Shown piece by piece: positions 42,217 through 51,733 of a DNA stretch of 64,000 nucleotides. The stretch's first letter is position 1; each line of letters begins with the position of its first letter. The notes under the pieces were generated by a model that had not been told where the DNA came from, did not search any database, and saw nothing but the letters and a program-made list of their open reading frames with translations. Made by a program: the position numbers and the translations under genes. The stretch comes from CALNXN01 sp942490645 (GTDB lineage Bacteria > Pseudomonadota > Alphaproteobacteria > Rhodobacterales > Rhodobacteraceae): positions 1 to 64,000 of the forward strand of contig CALNXN010000009.1 of assembly GCA_942490645.1 (NCBI GenBank), written 5' to 3'.

Positions 42217-45200
42217 ATGGCGCGTCAGATACCGGCGGCTGCGGGCGGGATACTGTCCTACTTTACCCGGCACCGCACGGTCGCCAACCTCTTGCTTGTT
42301 GTGCTGTTGCTCGCGGGCCTTGCCGCTGTGCCGAACATGCGCACGCAATTCTTTCCCGATGTGATTCTGGACAAGGTCCGCGTCAGCGTGGATTGGAACG
42401 GGGCGGGCGCCGAGGATGTGGACGCCGCCATTGTGCAGGTGCTCGAGCCCTCGTTGCTGGCGGTGGAAGGTGTCATGACCGCCGACACCACAACCCGCGA
42501 GGCACGGACGGACATTCGGCTCGAGTTTGAACCGGGTTGGGACATGAGCCGTGCCACCGATGACGTGCGTACTGCGGTCAATTTGGTTACGACCTTGCCA
42601 TCGGATGCAGATGAGCCGTTGGTGCGGCGCGAGGTCTGGCGCGACCGGGTCACCGACGTGGTGATCACCGGGCCGGTCAGCCCCGAACAGTTAGCGGTTT
42701 TCGGCGACGAGTTCATTACGCGACTGTTTGCGGCGGGTGTTACACGGACCACTATTCTCGGGGTGGCTGCGCCGCAGATCATGCTTGAGGTGCCATCAAC
42801 CAAATTGATTGCCAATGACGTCACCATGGCGCAGATCGCAGCCGCAGTGGCCGCAGAGGTCGATGCAGACCCCGCCGGAGATGTTGCGGGCGCCAATGCG
42901 CGTGTGCGTACTGGCACGCAGAAACGCACACCCGAAGAGATTTCGGGCATCGTGTTACGCTCCAACCCGGACGGATCAACCCTGACCATTGGCGATATCG
43001 CGACGATCACCCGCGAAGGCGTAGACCGCAACCGCGGCTATTTCGTGGGCGAGAACTCCGCAATTTCAATACGGATCGACCGATCTGACAAGGGTGACGC
43101 AATTGCCATTCAAGCGCAGGTACAGGACGTCGCGGACGCGCTGGAGGCCACATTGCCGCCCGGTGTCGCCGTCGATCTGATCCGCACACGGGCCGCGGCG
43201 ATCACGGCCCGCCTCGATATCCTGATTGACAACGGTCTTGTCGGGCTGGGGCTGGTGGTGTGCCTGCTATTCCTGTTTCTCAATGCGCGCACAGCGTTCT
43301 GGGTGGCTGCGGGGATACCCGTGGCCATGATGGCCGCGATTGCGCTGATGTATGCGGGTGGGCTGACGATCAACATGATTTCGCTCTTTGGGTTGATCAT
43401 CACGTTGGGGATCGTGGTGGATGACGCGATCGTGGTGGGCGAACACGCCGATCATCGGTTTCGAACCTATGGAGAGCCACCGATGGTGGCCGCCGAAAAC
43501 GCCGCTCGGCGCATGGCGATGCCGGTTTTTGCAGCCACATTGACCACCGTCATCGCATTCTTCGGGCTTGTGGCCGTGGGCGGGAGTTTTGGCGACCTGA
43601 TACAAGACATCCCCTTCACGGTGATCGCGGTTTTGATCGCCTCATTGGTCGAGTGTTTCTTGATTTTGCCCAATCACATGGCGCACGCCTTGGCCGCAGG
43701 TGCCAAGGAACGGTGGTACGATATTCCCAGCCGTGTGGTGAACCGCGGTTTTGTCTGGGTGCGCGAAACGCTGTTCCGTCCGTTCATGGCAGGCGTGATC
43801 GCGGCACGGTATGTGGTTCTGGCGGCTGTCATTCTGGTGCTGGCCAGCCAGATTGCCCTCTTTATCAAAGGCGACGTGCAATGGCGGTTTTTCAATGCGC
43901 CTGAACGCGGTTCCGTGACGGGTAACTTCGCAATGACCGAAGGGGCTACGCGCGCTGATACACTTGAGATGATGCGCGAAATGCAGCGTGCAACCGAAGC
44001 ACTGGGCCGCGTCTATGAGGAGAAACATGGCCGCAACCCCTTGGATTACGTCATGGCTGAGGTGGGCGGCAATGCCGGGCGCGGGCTGGCTGGCGTAGAG
44101 GCCAAGGACAGCGACCTGCTCGGATCGATCTCCATCGAATTGATCGACGCCGATCTGCGCCCTTATTCCAGTTTTGCCTTTGTCGCCGAGTTGCAGGAGA
44201 CCGTGGTCAACCACCCGCTCGCCGAAACGGTAAGTTTTCGGGGCTGGCGCTCGGGTCCGGGAGGCGATGCGCTGGACGTTCAGTTTTTCGGGGCTGACAC
44301 CGATACACTGAAGGCGGCCAGTCAAGATTTGCAGACGGCGCTTTTGCAATATTCCGAGGTCAGCGCGCTGCAGGACAATCTGGCCTACGACAAGGAGGAA
44401 CTGATCCTTGATCTGACGCCGCAAGGACAGGCGCTGGGCTTTACCATCGACACGCTGGGTCGCGCGTTGCGCAACCGTCTGAACGGGATCGAGGCCGCGA
44501 CCTATCCAGACGGCCCGCGCAGTGCGACGATCCGCGTGGAACTGCCTGCGGACGAGTTGACGGCAGATTTTCTGGACCGCACCCAGATGCGTACGCCGGA
44601 CGGAAACTACGTCCCTCTGGCCGATATCGTCAGCGTTGAGCGGCGTGTCGGGTTCAGCACGGTGCGGCGCGAAAACGGGATTCGGGTGATTTCAGTCACG
44701 GGCGATATCTCGGAGGACAACGCGGCCCGGGCCAGTGAAATTCAGCGCGCGCTGGAGGAAGACATCTTGCCCCGTATCGCCAGCGAGCGGCAGATCGAAT
44801 GGCAATTGGCGGGCCTGAGCGAACAGGAAGACAGCTTTTTGCGCGACAGCATGACCGGGCTTGTCCTGTGCCTTGCCGGAATATTTCTGGTGCTGGCTTG
44901 GGTGTTCGGCAGTTGGACACGCCCGCTGGTCGTGATGGCGATTATCCCCTTTGGACTGGTCGGTACCATCTATGGCCATGCGCTGTGGGATGTGCCGCTC
45001 AGTATGTTCACGGTGGTCGGTCTGCTGGGTATGACGGGGATTATCATCAACGATTCCATTGTGTTGGTGACCACAATTGATGATTATGCCGAAACGCGCG
45101 GGCTGGTGCCGTCGATCATAGATGGCGCGGCGGACCGACTCCGCCCGGTATTGCTGACGACGCTGACGACCGTGCTGGGCATGACGCCGCTGCTTTATGA

Positions 45201-45621
45201 GCAAAGCCAGCAGGCTCAGTTCCTCAAGCCGACGATCATCACATTGGTCTATGGCTTGGGTTTTGGCATGGTGCTGGTGCTGTTGGTGGTGCCCGCGTTG
45301 GTGGCCATGCAACACGACGTAGCGCGCCAGATTGCGGCGATGCGCCGGGCCGCGCGCGCGCCGGTGCGCTCTGTGCGGTTGGGGGTGCTGGCGCTTTGGG
45401 CATTGGCAGCGCTTTGGGGCGCCGTGACGCTGGGCTGGGCGATCTGGCAAGGTGCGTTGCCGACAGCCCTGCTGGATGCAGCCCCTGTTTTCGCAGACAT
45501 GACGCCGGTTCTGGCCGGGCTGGTGGCGTTTGTACTTGGTGTCGCTGTTCTGGCTGTTTTGGCCTACATCATTGCTGCGTTGTCGCTCTATCTGACCACG
45601 CGGAGGCAGATACCATCCTAA
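42217..45621 (+). CDS. RND-family multidrug efflux permease (AcrB-like)
   Basis: 1134 residues, somewhat longer than AcrB. Helix 1 (RTVANLLLVVLLLAGLAAVP) is followed by the first periplasmic porter domain. TM2-6 contain LFGLIITLGIVVDDAIVVGE, with the Asp-Asp proton relay typical of TM4. The second half repeats the layout (GLLGMTGIIINDSIVLVTTI). The extended C-terminus adds hydrophobic segments (about residues 1045-1125). It is an inner-membrane proton-driven exporter whose substrate is unknown. It forms an operon with the adaptor gene. Confidence 0.92.
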   Translation: MARQIPAAAGGILSYFTRHRTVANLLLVVLLLAGLAAVPNMRTQFFPDVILDKVRVSVDWNGAGAEDVDAAIVQVLEPSLLAVEGVMTADTTTREARTDIRLEFEPGWDMSRATDDVRTAVNLVTTLPSDADEPLVRREVWRDRVTDVVITGPVSPEQLAVFGDEFITRLFAAGVTRTTILGVAAPQIMLEVPSTKLIANDVTMAQIAAAVAAEVDADPAGDVAGANARVRTGTQKRTPEEISGIVLRSNPDGSTLTIGDIATITREGVDRNRGYFVGENSAISIRIDRSDKGDAIAIQAQVQDVADALEATLPPGVAVDLIRTRAAAITARLDILIDNGLVGLGLVVCLLFLFLNARTAFWVAAGIPVAMMAAIALMYAGGLTINMISLFGLIITLGIVVDDAIVVGEHADHRFRTYGEPPMVAAENAARRMAMPVFAATLTTVIAFFGLVAVGGSFGDLIQDIPFTVIAVLIASLVECFLILPNHMAHALAAGAKERWYDIPSRVVNRGFVWVRETLFRPFMAGVIAARYVVLAAVILVLASQIALFIKGDVQWRFFNAPERGSVTGNFAMTEGATRADTLEMMREMQRATEALGRVYEEKHGRNPLDYVMAEVGGNAGRGLAGVEAKDSDLLGSISIELIDADLRPYSSFAFVAELQETVVNHPLAETVSFRGWRSGPGGDALDVQFFGADTDTLKAASQDLQTALLQYSEVSALQDNLAYDKEELILDLTPQGQALGFTIDTLGRALRNRLNGIEAATYPDGPRSATIRVELPADELTADFLDRTQMRTPDGNYVPLADIVSVERRVGFSTVRRENGIRVISVTGDISEDNAARASEIQRALEEDILPRIASERQIEWQLAGLSEQEDSFLRDSMTGLVLCLAGIFLVLAWVFGSWTRPLVVMAIIPFGLVGTIYGHALWDVPLSMFTVVGLLGMTGIIINDSIVLVTTIDDYAETRGLVPSIIDGAADRLRPVLLTTLTTVLGMTPLLYEQSQQAQFLKPTIITLVYGLGFGMVLVLLVVPALVAMQHDVARQIAAMRRAARAPVRSVRLGVLALWALAALWGAVTLGWAIWQGALPTALLDAAPVFADMTPVLAGLVAFVLGVAVLAVLAYIIAALSLYLTTRRQIPS

Positions 45622-45628
45622 GGCGGGC

Positions 45629-46435
45629 CTAGTCCGGTTGGCAGCCTTGAATGTCGACGGCGTGCGAGGCGCCGATCACGGTCAGCCGGATGTTTGAACG
45701 ATCAAGCGCGAATGCGCCGCCGCTTACATGCATCATCTCTGACACGGCAATCACGGTATTTCCGCTGCGCTGTGTGACCGGTTCGCTGACCCAGATATCG
45801 GCGCTGCCGGGTTCGATCACCATTTCCTCTGACGCGCCGGCGGACGGCATGGTCACGCGCGCCTCGATCCGGACCCCATCGCTTATGGGTTCAATGCGGC
45901 AAGTTGCCGAAACCACGCCAGCCTCAGAAGCCGAATAAGGGCGTTGCGCCAATGCGGCCGCAATGGCGGGCGTCGGAGTCGTCGCGTTGGCGTCGATAAT
46001 CGCATCGAAATGCAGGCTGTGCGGCATGCAAATGTCGCTGCACACGCCAAGCTGCATGTCGCCTTGCAGACGCACGGGCTGGCCCGCGCGGGTTGGTGCA
46101 ATCGCAAGTGGGATGATCAATTCGCGGGTGTAGCCTATCGAACGCATTCCGTTTTCGTGGAACACCTGCGGGGTTGGCCACGTGACACCCACACCGCTGA
46201 GGTTGCGCGATGCGGACCAGTCGAATTCTGGCGGGATACCCGCATCGCCCGGGGCGCGCCAGTAAGTTTTCCAACCGGGTTTCAGCTTGAGATGCAGCGC
46301 CGCCATACGGGTGCCGTCGGGCATGACCCAGCCGGGCAGAACCTGCGCGCTCACGGGATCTTCATAAGGATCCCCCGCGAGGGCGGGAAAGGCGGCGCAG
46401 GCCAGCAAGACAGCGGATGCAAATGTTCTGATCAT
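45629..46435 (-). CDS. DsbD alpha-domain-like thiol-disulfide protein
   Basis: 268 residues with a signal peptide ending FPALAG. Residues about 25-160 match the N-terminal DsbD alpha domain, with LKPGWKTYWRAPGDAGIPPE and LQGDMQLGVCSDICMPHSLH. The Cys-x3-Cys pair in the latter is the probable redox site. It lacks the DsbD membrane and gamma domains, so it is a stand-alone periplasmic protein that probably receives electrons from a CcdA-like partner. It is convergent with the RND permease gene and diverges from yqgE. Confidence 0.85.
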   Translation of the reverse strand: MIRTFASAVLLACAAFPALAGDPYEDPVSAQVLPGWVMPDGTRMAALHLKLKPGWKTYWRAPGDAGIPPEFDWSASRNLSGVGVTWPTPQVFHENGMRSIGYTRELIIPLAIAPTRAGQPVRLQGDMQLGVCSDICMPHSLHFDAIIDANATTPTPAIAAALAQRPYSASEAGVVSATCRIEPISDGVRIEARVTMPSAGASEEMVIEPGSADIWVSEPVTQRSGNTVIAVSEMMHVSGGAFALDRSNIRLTVIGASHAVDIQGCQPD

Positions 46436-46554
46436 GCTAACTACATGGGCGAGAGGTGATGAAATGCCAAGTCACGAATGGGTCAGCGATGTTTCGGATC
46501 CTGGCCGCCTGCATGGACTTGCGCCAGCGCGCAGGCCGCGTCATTCTACCCCTG

Positions 46555-47139
46555 ATGGAAGAAACTGAACCTCATACGAATGCGCTGAACCTGACCGGAT
46601 CGCTGCTGGTGGCAATGCCGGGCATGGGTGATCCACGTTTTGAACATTCTGTGGTGCTGATCTGCGTGCATTCCGAAAAGGGCGCGATGGGTCTCATCGT
46701 GAACAAACCCAGCGTAGATGTGCGTATGAGTGATGTGCTCGATCAGATGGAGATCGCGCCCTCCCAAGCTGCGGCGAACATGACCGTTTACTTTGGTGGC
46801 CCGGTAGAAATGGGGCGCGGGTTTGTGCTGCACACGCCTGACTATCAATCGAGTTTGCACACGCTGCAAGTTCCGGGTGGGTTTGGCATGACCGCCACGA
46901 TGGATGTTCTCGAAGCGATTGCGCAAGATCACGGACCTCGGCAGGCGCTTATGATGCTGGGCTATGCCAATTGGGGGCCGGGCCAGTTGGAGAGCGAGTT
47001 GGCGCAAAACGCGTGGCTGACGGCGGCGGGCGATGCGGATCTTGTGTTCAAGCGACCTAATGCGCGCAAATGGGAGGCGGCGATCAAGTCGCTGGGGATT
47101 GATCCGCTAGGGCTGTCTGCGACGGCGGGGCGCGCCTGA
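46555..47139 (+). CDS. yqgE: YqgE/AlgH family protein (UPF0301)
   Basis: 194 residues from ATG 46555. The frame is open upstream, but homologues begin near LTGSLLVAMPGMGDPRFEHS. That motif, with LICVHSEKGAMGLIVNKPS, VYFGGPVEMGRGFVLHT and LMMLGYANWGPGQLESELAQ, defines the family. Cytoplasmic; biochemical role poorly defined. It ends 9 bp from the convergent Sua5-type gene. Confidence 0.92.
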   Translation: MEETEPHTNALNLTGSLLVAMPGMGDPRFEHSVVLICVHSEKGAMGLIVNKPSVDVRMSDVLDQMEIAPSQAAANMTVYFGGPVEMGRGFVLHTPDYQSSLHTLQVPGGFGMTATMDVLEAIAQDHGPRQALMMLGYANWGPGQLESELAQNAWLTAAGDADLVFKRPNARKWEAAIKSLGIDPLGLSATAGRA

Positions 47140-47148
47140 CGGTGGCTG

Positions 47149-48096
47149 TCAGGAGGAACCGTCTCGCGGCGCGGCAGCGCGGCGCAGGCGATCATTGATG
47201 GCCCGGCCCAGCCCGGTTTCGGGGATCGGCGCCACGGCAATGGGAGCAGCAAGCGCATCAAGCCTGTGCAAGTGATCAAAGAGGTTTGCGGCGGCTTCGA
47301 CCAGATCGCCCGATGCCGATAGGTTGAGCTCACAAGCCATCGGGCCAAAGCCCAGTAAAACTTCGCCGTTTTCCGTGTGGGTTGCATTCAAGCGCACGCG
47401 CGCGCGGGGTGCGTAGTGTGAGCTAAGTTGACCGGGCGCGGTTATAATGGCGTCATTGGGATGTTCCAGGGGCGCGCCCAATGCGGCCTCGACCGCCTCG
47501 ACTGGCAAACCGCCTGCGCGCAGCAAGGCAGGCACGCCATCCAGCCCGATGATGGTGCTCTCCAACCCGACGGTACAGGGACCATCGTCAAGCACGGCGG
47601 CGATGTGTCCACCCAGACCGGCCAGCACATGTTGCGCAGTTGTTGGGCTGATACGTCCGGATGGATTTGCCGACGGGGCCGCGACCGGGCCGTCAAATGC
47701 CACCAAAAGAGCCTGTGCACTGGGATGGGCAGGTACACGCAGCGCCAGCGTCGATAACCCGCCCGTGACTAAGGAAGACAGCCCATGCCCCGCACGCAAT
47801 GGCAGAACCAGCGTCAGTGGCCCCGGCCAGAAAGCACGCGCCAGCACCTCGGCTGTATCGGTCCATTCAACGTATCGCTGGGCCGTTTCGATGTCGGCGA
47901 CATGCACGATCAGCGGGTTGAAACTGGGCCGGCCCTTGGCCTGATAAACCTGTGCCACAGCGGTCCCGTTGCACGCGTCCGCGCCCAGTCCGTAAACCGT
48001 CTCGGTCGGGAAGGCGACCAACTGGCCTGCGCGCAACAGGCCGGCTGCCTGTTGCAGGCCCGCAGGCGTGGGATGCAGAATTTCGGTTTCAGACAT
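47149..48096 (-). CDS. tsaC: L-threonylcarbamoyladenylate synthase (Sua5/TsaC)
   Basis: 315 residues from ATG 48096. The YrdC fold is seen in GQLVAFPTETVYGLGADACN, YQAKGRPSFNPLIVHVAD, APSANPSGRISPTTAQHVL and LDDGPCTVGLESTIIGL. A C-terminal Sua5 domain follows the linker GQLSSHYAPRARVRL. It makes threonylcarbamoyl-AMP from threonine, bicarbonate and ATP for the t6A modification of tRNA. It diverges from dmdC. Long in-frame extensions upstream overlap dmdC's 5' region and are not used. Confidence 0.95.
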   Translation of the reverse strand: MSETEILHPTPAGLQQAAGLLRAGQLVAFPTETVYGLGADACNGTAVAQVYQAKGRPSFNPLIVHVADIETAQRYVEWTDTAEVLARAFWPGPLTLVLPLRAGHGLSSLVTGGLSTLALRVPAHPSAQALLVAFDGPVAAPSANPSGRISPTTAQHVLAGLGGHIAAVLDDGPCTVGLESTIIGLDGVPALLRAGGLPVEAVEAALGAPLEHPNDAIITAPGQLSSHYAPRARVRLNATHTENGEVLLGFGPMACELNLSASGDLVEAAANLFDHLHRLDALAAPIAVAPIPETGLGRAINDRLRRAAAPRDGSS

Positions 48097-48222
48097 TATG
48101 ATCCGTGACGCCGCGTTTTGGTTGCCGGGGGCGTCCCGGCGGCTCATGTTTGCGATTGTATGCCATTACAGCGTGCAACCAGCCTTGCCAAGGTGGTTGC
48201 CCTGCCATCCGGAGATGTAGCC

Positions 48223-49938
48223 ATGCCGTTTTCCGCCCCTGTCGATGAGTATCTGTTCATGTTTGACCATGTGGTCGGGCTGGATCAGGTGCGCCAAACT
48301 GAACGATTTTCAGATGCTTCGGCGGACGTTACGCAAGCCATCCTTTCTGAGGCCGGCAAGCTGATTACGGATGCGATCGCACCGCTGCAACGCGCCGGCG
48401 ATCAGAACCCTGCGCGTCTGGAGAATGGTGTGGTGCGCACCTCGCCGGGGTTCGCGGAGGGGTGGCGCGCCATTGCATCTGGCGGTTGGGTCGGCATGGC
48501 TGCTGATCCAGAGTTCGGCGGGATGGGCTTGCCGATGACGGTGACAACTGCGGTGAATGAGATGCTGAGCGGGGCGTGCTTGTCGCTGCAACTGGCGCCG
48601 CTGATGAGCCAGGGTCAGATCGAGGCGCTGGAGCACCACGCAAGCGACGACCTCAAGGCGCTGTACCTGCCCAAGCTGATATCGGGTGAATGGACGGGCA
48701 CGATGAACCTGACCGAACCCCAAGCCGGATCGGATGTTGGTGCACTGTCGACCAAAGCCGAACCAAAGGGTGATGGGTCCTTTGCACTGACAGGTCAGAA
48801 AATCTACATCAGCTGGGGCGATCATGACGTTGCTGAAAACGTCTGTCATCTGGTGCTGGCACGCATTCCGGGCGCACCTGCAGGCACCAAGGGGATATCG
48901 CTGTTTCTGGTGCCCAAGTTTATCCCAAATGCAGACGGCACACTTGGGGCGCGCAATGGTGTGAGCGTTGTCAGCCTTGAGCACAAATTGGGATTGCACG
49001 GATCGCCCACCGCCGTGATGCAGTATGATGCGGCCAAAGGGTGGCTTGTGGGGCCCGAACAAGGCGGTATGGCGGCCATGTTCACGATGATGAACAACGC
49101 GCGTCTGGGCGTTGGCGGGCAGGGCATTGGCGTTGCGGAGGCGGCCTATCAGCATGCGCTGAGCTATGCGATGGAGCGCAAACAGGGCCGCGTTGCGCGG
49201 CAAGGTGGCGGCACGATCGTGGATCATGCGGATGTGCGCCGGATGCTGCTGAGCATGAAGGCCGAGATTTTTGCGGCCCGCGCGATTGCACTGTCTTGTG
49301 CGGTGGCGATTGATATGACCAATGCCACGGGTGATCGCGATTGGGAAACCCGCGCCGCCTTCCTGACGCCGATTGCCAAGGCGTTTGGCACTGACACCGG
49401 GATCGCGTTGGCCGAAACAGGCGTTCAGGTACATGGCGGGATGGGATTTGTCGAAGAAACCGGAGCGGCGCAGTTTTCGCGCGATGTGCGCGTCACCGCG
49501 ATTTACGAGGGCACCAACGGTATTCAGGCGATGGATCTTGTGGCGCGCAAGATGATGGATGGCGGTGAGGCCGCGAACCGCATTCTCGACGAAATAGAGG
49601 CGGAGGCAGAGGCCGCGCGCACCGCCTTTCCCGAAATGGCGGAGGCCGTATGGCAGGCGTCTGAATCGCTGCGTGAAGCCACGGAGTGGTTCAACGCGCA
49701 AGATGATATGAACATGCGTTTTGCTGGTGCGGTCCCCTATCTGAAGGCCTTTGCGCGCGTGCTGGGCGGTGCGGCACACCTGCGCGCGGCGGTGACACAA
49801 CCAGGTGGCACACGTGAAAAGCTGGCCCGTTTCTACATACGCAGGCTGTTGCCTGAACATGCCAGCCTGTTGGTGCAAGCGCTTGCGGGCGCCGAAGATC
49901 TCTATGCATTTGACGCCGATGAATTGGCAACGGCATGA
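48223..49938 (+). CDS. dmdC: 3-methylmercaptopropionyl-CoA dehydrogenase-type acyl-CoA dehydrogenase (DmdC)
   Basis: 571 residues from ATG 48223, 8 nt after GGAG. This is the long acyl-CoA dehydrogenase class: GMGLPMTVTTAVNEMLSGAC, GTMNLTEPQAGSDVGALSTK, SVVSLEHKLGLHGSPTAVMQ and GTNGIQAMDLVARKMMDGGE, plus an extra C-terminal AcdhC-like helical domain. This architecture and wording match roseobacter DmdC, which oxidises 3-methylmercaptopropionyl-CoA in the DMSP demethylation pathway. Paralogues acting on other acyl-CoAs look similar, so DmdC is probable rather than certain. dmdB and dmdD are not adjacent. It is coupled to the next MBL gene by ATGA. Confidence 0.8.
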   Translation: MPFSAPVDEYLFMFDHVVGLDQVRQTERFSDASADVTQAILSEAGKLITDAIAPLQRAGDQNPARLENGVVRTSPGFAEGWRAIASGGWVGMAADPEFGGMGLPMTVTTAVNEMLSGACLSLQLAPLMSQGQIEALEHHASDDLKALYLPKLISGEWTGTMNLTEPQAGSDVGALSTKAEPKGDGSFALTGQKIYISWGDHDVAENVCHLVLARIPGAPAGTKGISLFLVPKFIPNADGTLGARNGVSVVSLEHKLGLHGSPTAVMQYDAAKGWLVGPEQGGMAAMFTMMNNARLGVGGQGIGVAEAAYQHALSYAMERKQGRVARQGGGTIVDHADVRRMLLSMKAEIFAARAIALSCAVAIDMTNATGDRDWETRAAFLTPIAKAFGTDTGIALAETGVQVHGGMGFVEETGAAQFSRDVRVTAIYEGTNGIQAMDLVARKMMDGGEAANRILDEIEAEAEAARTAFPEMAEAVWQASESLREATEWFNAQDDMNMRFAGAVPYLKAFARVLGGAAHLRAAVTQPGGTREKLARFYIRRLLPEHASLLVQALAGAEDLYAFDADELATA

Positions 49939-50981
49939 AGGATAACGCGCAACAAGGGATCCGTTATCCTTGGGAGACTCCACCTGAACACGGGGCCGCG
50001 ATCGAGGTTGCGCCGGGCGTGCTTTGGCTGCGTTTGCCGCTGCCGATGAAACTCGATCACGTGAACGTCTACGCGCTAGATGAAGGCGACAGCTGGACCA
50101 TCATCGACACCGGTTTTGCATCGAAAAAGGCCAAGGCGATCTGGGGCGAGGTTTTGCAAGGCCCGTTGGCGGGCAAACCGGTAAGCCGCGTGGTCGTTAC
50201 CCACCACCACCCCGATCATATTGGGCTGGCAGGCTGGTTTCAGACCGAATTTGACGCAGAGCTCGTCACGACACGCACTGCATGGTTGATGGCGCGTATG
50301 CTGACGCTGGATGTGCAGGAGGTGCCGCCGGAAGAGACATTGGCATACTATCGCAGCGCCGGGATGGATGCCGAGATATATGAAAAACGCGCCACCGAAC
50401 GCCCGTTTAACTTCGCCGATATCGTGGCGCCCTTGCCTCAGGGGTATATCCGCCTTCAACAAGGGCAAAGCATCGCAATGGGCGGGCGCACTTGGGATAT
50501 TCACATGGGCAACGGCCATGCGCCGGAACATGCGACCTTCTGGAGCCGGGATGATAATCTGGTGCTGGCGGGGGATCAGATTTTGCCCTCCATCAGCCCT
50601 AACGTCGGAGTTTATGCGACCGAACCAATGGCGGACCCGATTGGCGAGTGGCTGGAGGCTTGCGAACGGCTGGCCCCGATGGCGCGTGCGGAACACCTTG
50701 TGCTGGGTGGGCACAAGCTGCCGTTCACCGGTCTGCCCACGCGGATGCGCCAGTTGATCGACAACCATCACGGTGCGCTCAAGCGGTTGCTGGCCTATAT
50801 TGATGAGCCCAAGGCGGCCTCAGAGTGTTTTGTGCCGCTCTTCAAACGCCGGATCGGCGAAGGCGAATATGGGTTGGCGCTGGTTGAAGCGGTCGCGCAT
50901 TTGAGCCACCTTCACCAAGAGGGCCTTGCAACGCGCGATAGGCGCGAAGACGGGGCGTGGGTTTACAAAGCCAGGGGGTGA
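49935..50981 (+). CDS. MBL-fold metallohydrolase
   Basis: 348 residues; its start overlaps the acyl-CoA dehydrogenase stop (ATGA). VVVTHHHPDHIGLAGWFQTE is the HxHxDH metal-binding motif, with further ligands in GNGHAPEHATFW and VLAGDQILPSI. The family hydrolyses thioesters, lactones or phosphodiesters with two metal ions. Coupling to dmdC makes a CoA-thioester hydrolase or glyoxalase-II-like role attractive, but this is inference. A C-terminal helical domain of about 90 residues follows (HHGALKRLLAYIDEPK). Confidence 0.9.
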   Translation: MKDNAQQGIRYPWETPPEHGAAIEVAPGVLWLRLPLPMKLDHVNVYALDEGDSWTIIDTGFASKKAKAIWGEVLQGPLAGKPVSRVVVTHHHPDHIGLAGWFQTEFDAELVTTRTAWLMARMLTLDVQEVPPEETLAYYRSAGMDAEIYEKRATERPFNFADIVAPLPQGYIRLQQGQSIAMGGRTWDIHMGNGHAPEHATFWSRDDNLVLAGDQILPSISPNVGVYATEPMADPIGEWLEACERLAPMARAEHLVLGGHKLPFTGLPTRMRQLIDNHHGALKRLLAYIDEPKAASECFVPLFKRRIGEGEYGLALVEAVAHLSHLHQEGLATRDRREDGAWVYKARG

Positions 50982-50984
50982 GCG

Positions 50985-51446
50985 ATGGACGACAAGATCG
51001 AAACGGCGGCCGAGATGGCCGAAGCCGAAGCATTGCCGCGCTGCCACGAGGTTCACGCCGACCCCAAAGTGAGGAATGCGGCTCAGCAAACCGTGCCAAA
51101 GGCGGTCAAGGACAAGCCAACTTCGGAAAAATCCCCTGCGCAATGGGCTTATGAGCGGATCATTCTCTACCTCAAGAATTTCGAAGAGCAACTCGACAAC
51201 GAGCATGAAGTGGCGATGGGCTTCACTGGCGGCGATGCAGGCGTGTTGCGCATTGAAGGAATGGGGTATTTCGACCCGGATATTGTTACATTTTACGGCA
51301 GCGATCCCGCGGGCGGGCGCACGCAGTTGATCCAGCACGTCAGCCAGTTAAACGTGATGCTGCGTGCTTTGCCCAAGGCCGTGGAGCAAGAAGCGCCCAA
51401 TCGCATCGGCTTTCGTCTGGCACAGGATCTCGAAGCGGGCAGTTGA
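50985..51446 (+). CDS. DUF6173 family protein
   Basis: 153 residues. The conserved C-terminal block is AQWAYERIILYLKNFEEQLD, MGFTGGDAGVLRIEGMGYFD, and VTFYGSDPAGGRTQLIQHVS, where a small beta domain is predicted. The first 45 residues are charged and variable. Soluble, function unknown. It follows the MBL gene by three bases. Confidence 0.8.
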   Translation: MDDKIETAAEMAEAEALPRCHEVHADPKVRNAAQQTVPKAVKDKPTSEKSPAQWAYERIILYLKNFEEQLDNEHEVAMGFTGGDAGVLRIEGMGYFDPDIVTFYGSDPAGGRTQLIQHVSQLNVMLRALPKAVEQEAPNRIGFRLAQDLEAGS

Positions 51447-51564
51447 TTTGCGCCTATGGCGCGTGGCCCCTAGACGTGCGCGTGCGTGGAATTGACGTGG
51501 TGACAGCGCGTCGGGAATCCTTTAGGCACTGATCAACGGAAGACTATTTGAAGGACAGCGCGCG

Positions 51565-51699
51565 ATGGCTGAGCACAAACACGGTGAAATGGACGTAAAA
51601 GTTCACGAAAAGACATTCGATGGTTTCATGAAATGGGTCACATGGTCTGTGATCGTCATCCTTGTAATCATTGTCGGAATGGCGATTTTCATTACGTGA
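51565..51699 (+). CDS. aa3-type cytochrome c oxidase subunit IV
   Basis: 44 residues. MAEHKHGEMDVKVHEKTFDG followed by FMKWVTWSVIVILVIIVGMA is the alphaproteobacterial COX subunit IV (COX4_pro_2) pattern: a short His/Glu-rich head and one transmembrane helix. It packs at the periphery of the aa3 oxidase. No other oxidase genes are nearby, as is common for this subunit. It lies between the DUF6173 gene and a lipoprotein gene. Confidence 0.85.
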   Translation: MAEHKHGEMDVKVHEKTFDGFMKWVTWSVIVILVIIVGMAIFIT

Positions 51700-51733
51700 C
51701 CTGACCGAGTTACAAAAGTCGAGGGGGATAGCC

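Noticed and set aside
48310..49983. 557-codon minus-strand frame
   Set aside because: Complete antisense shadow of dmdC in a high-GC genome.
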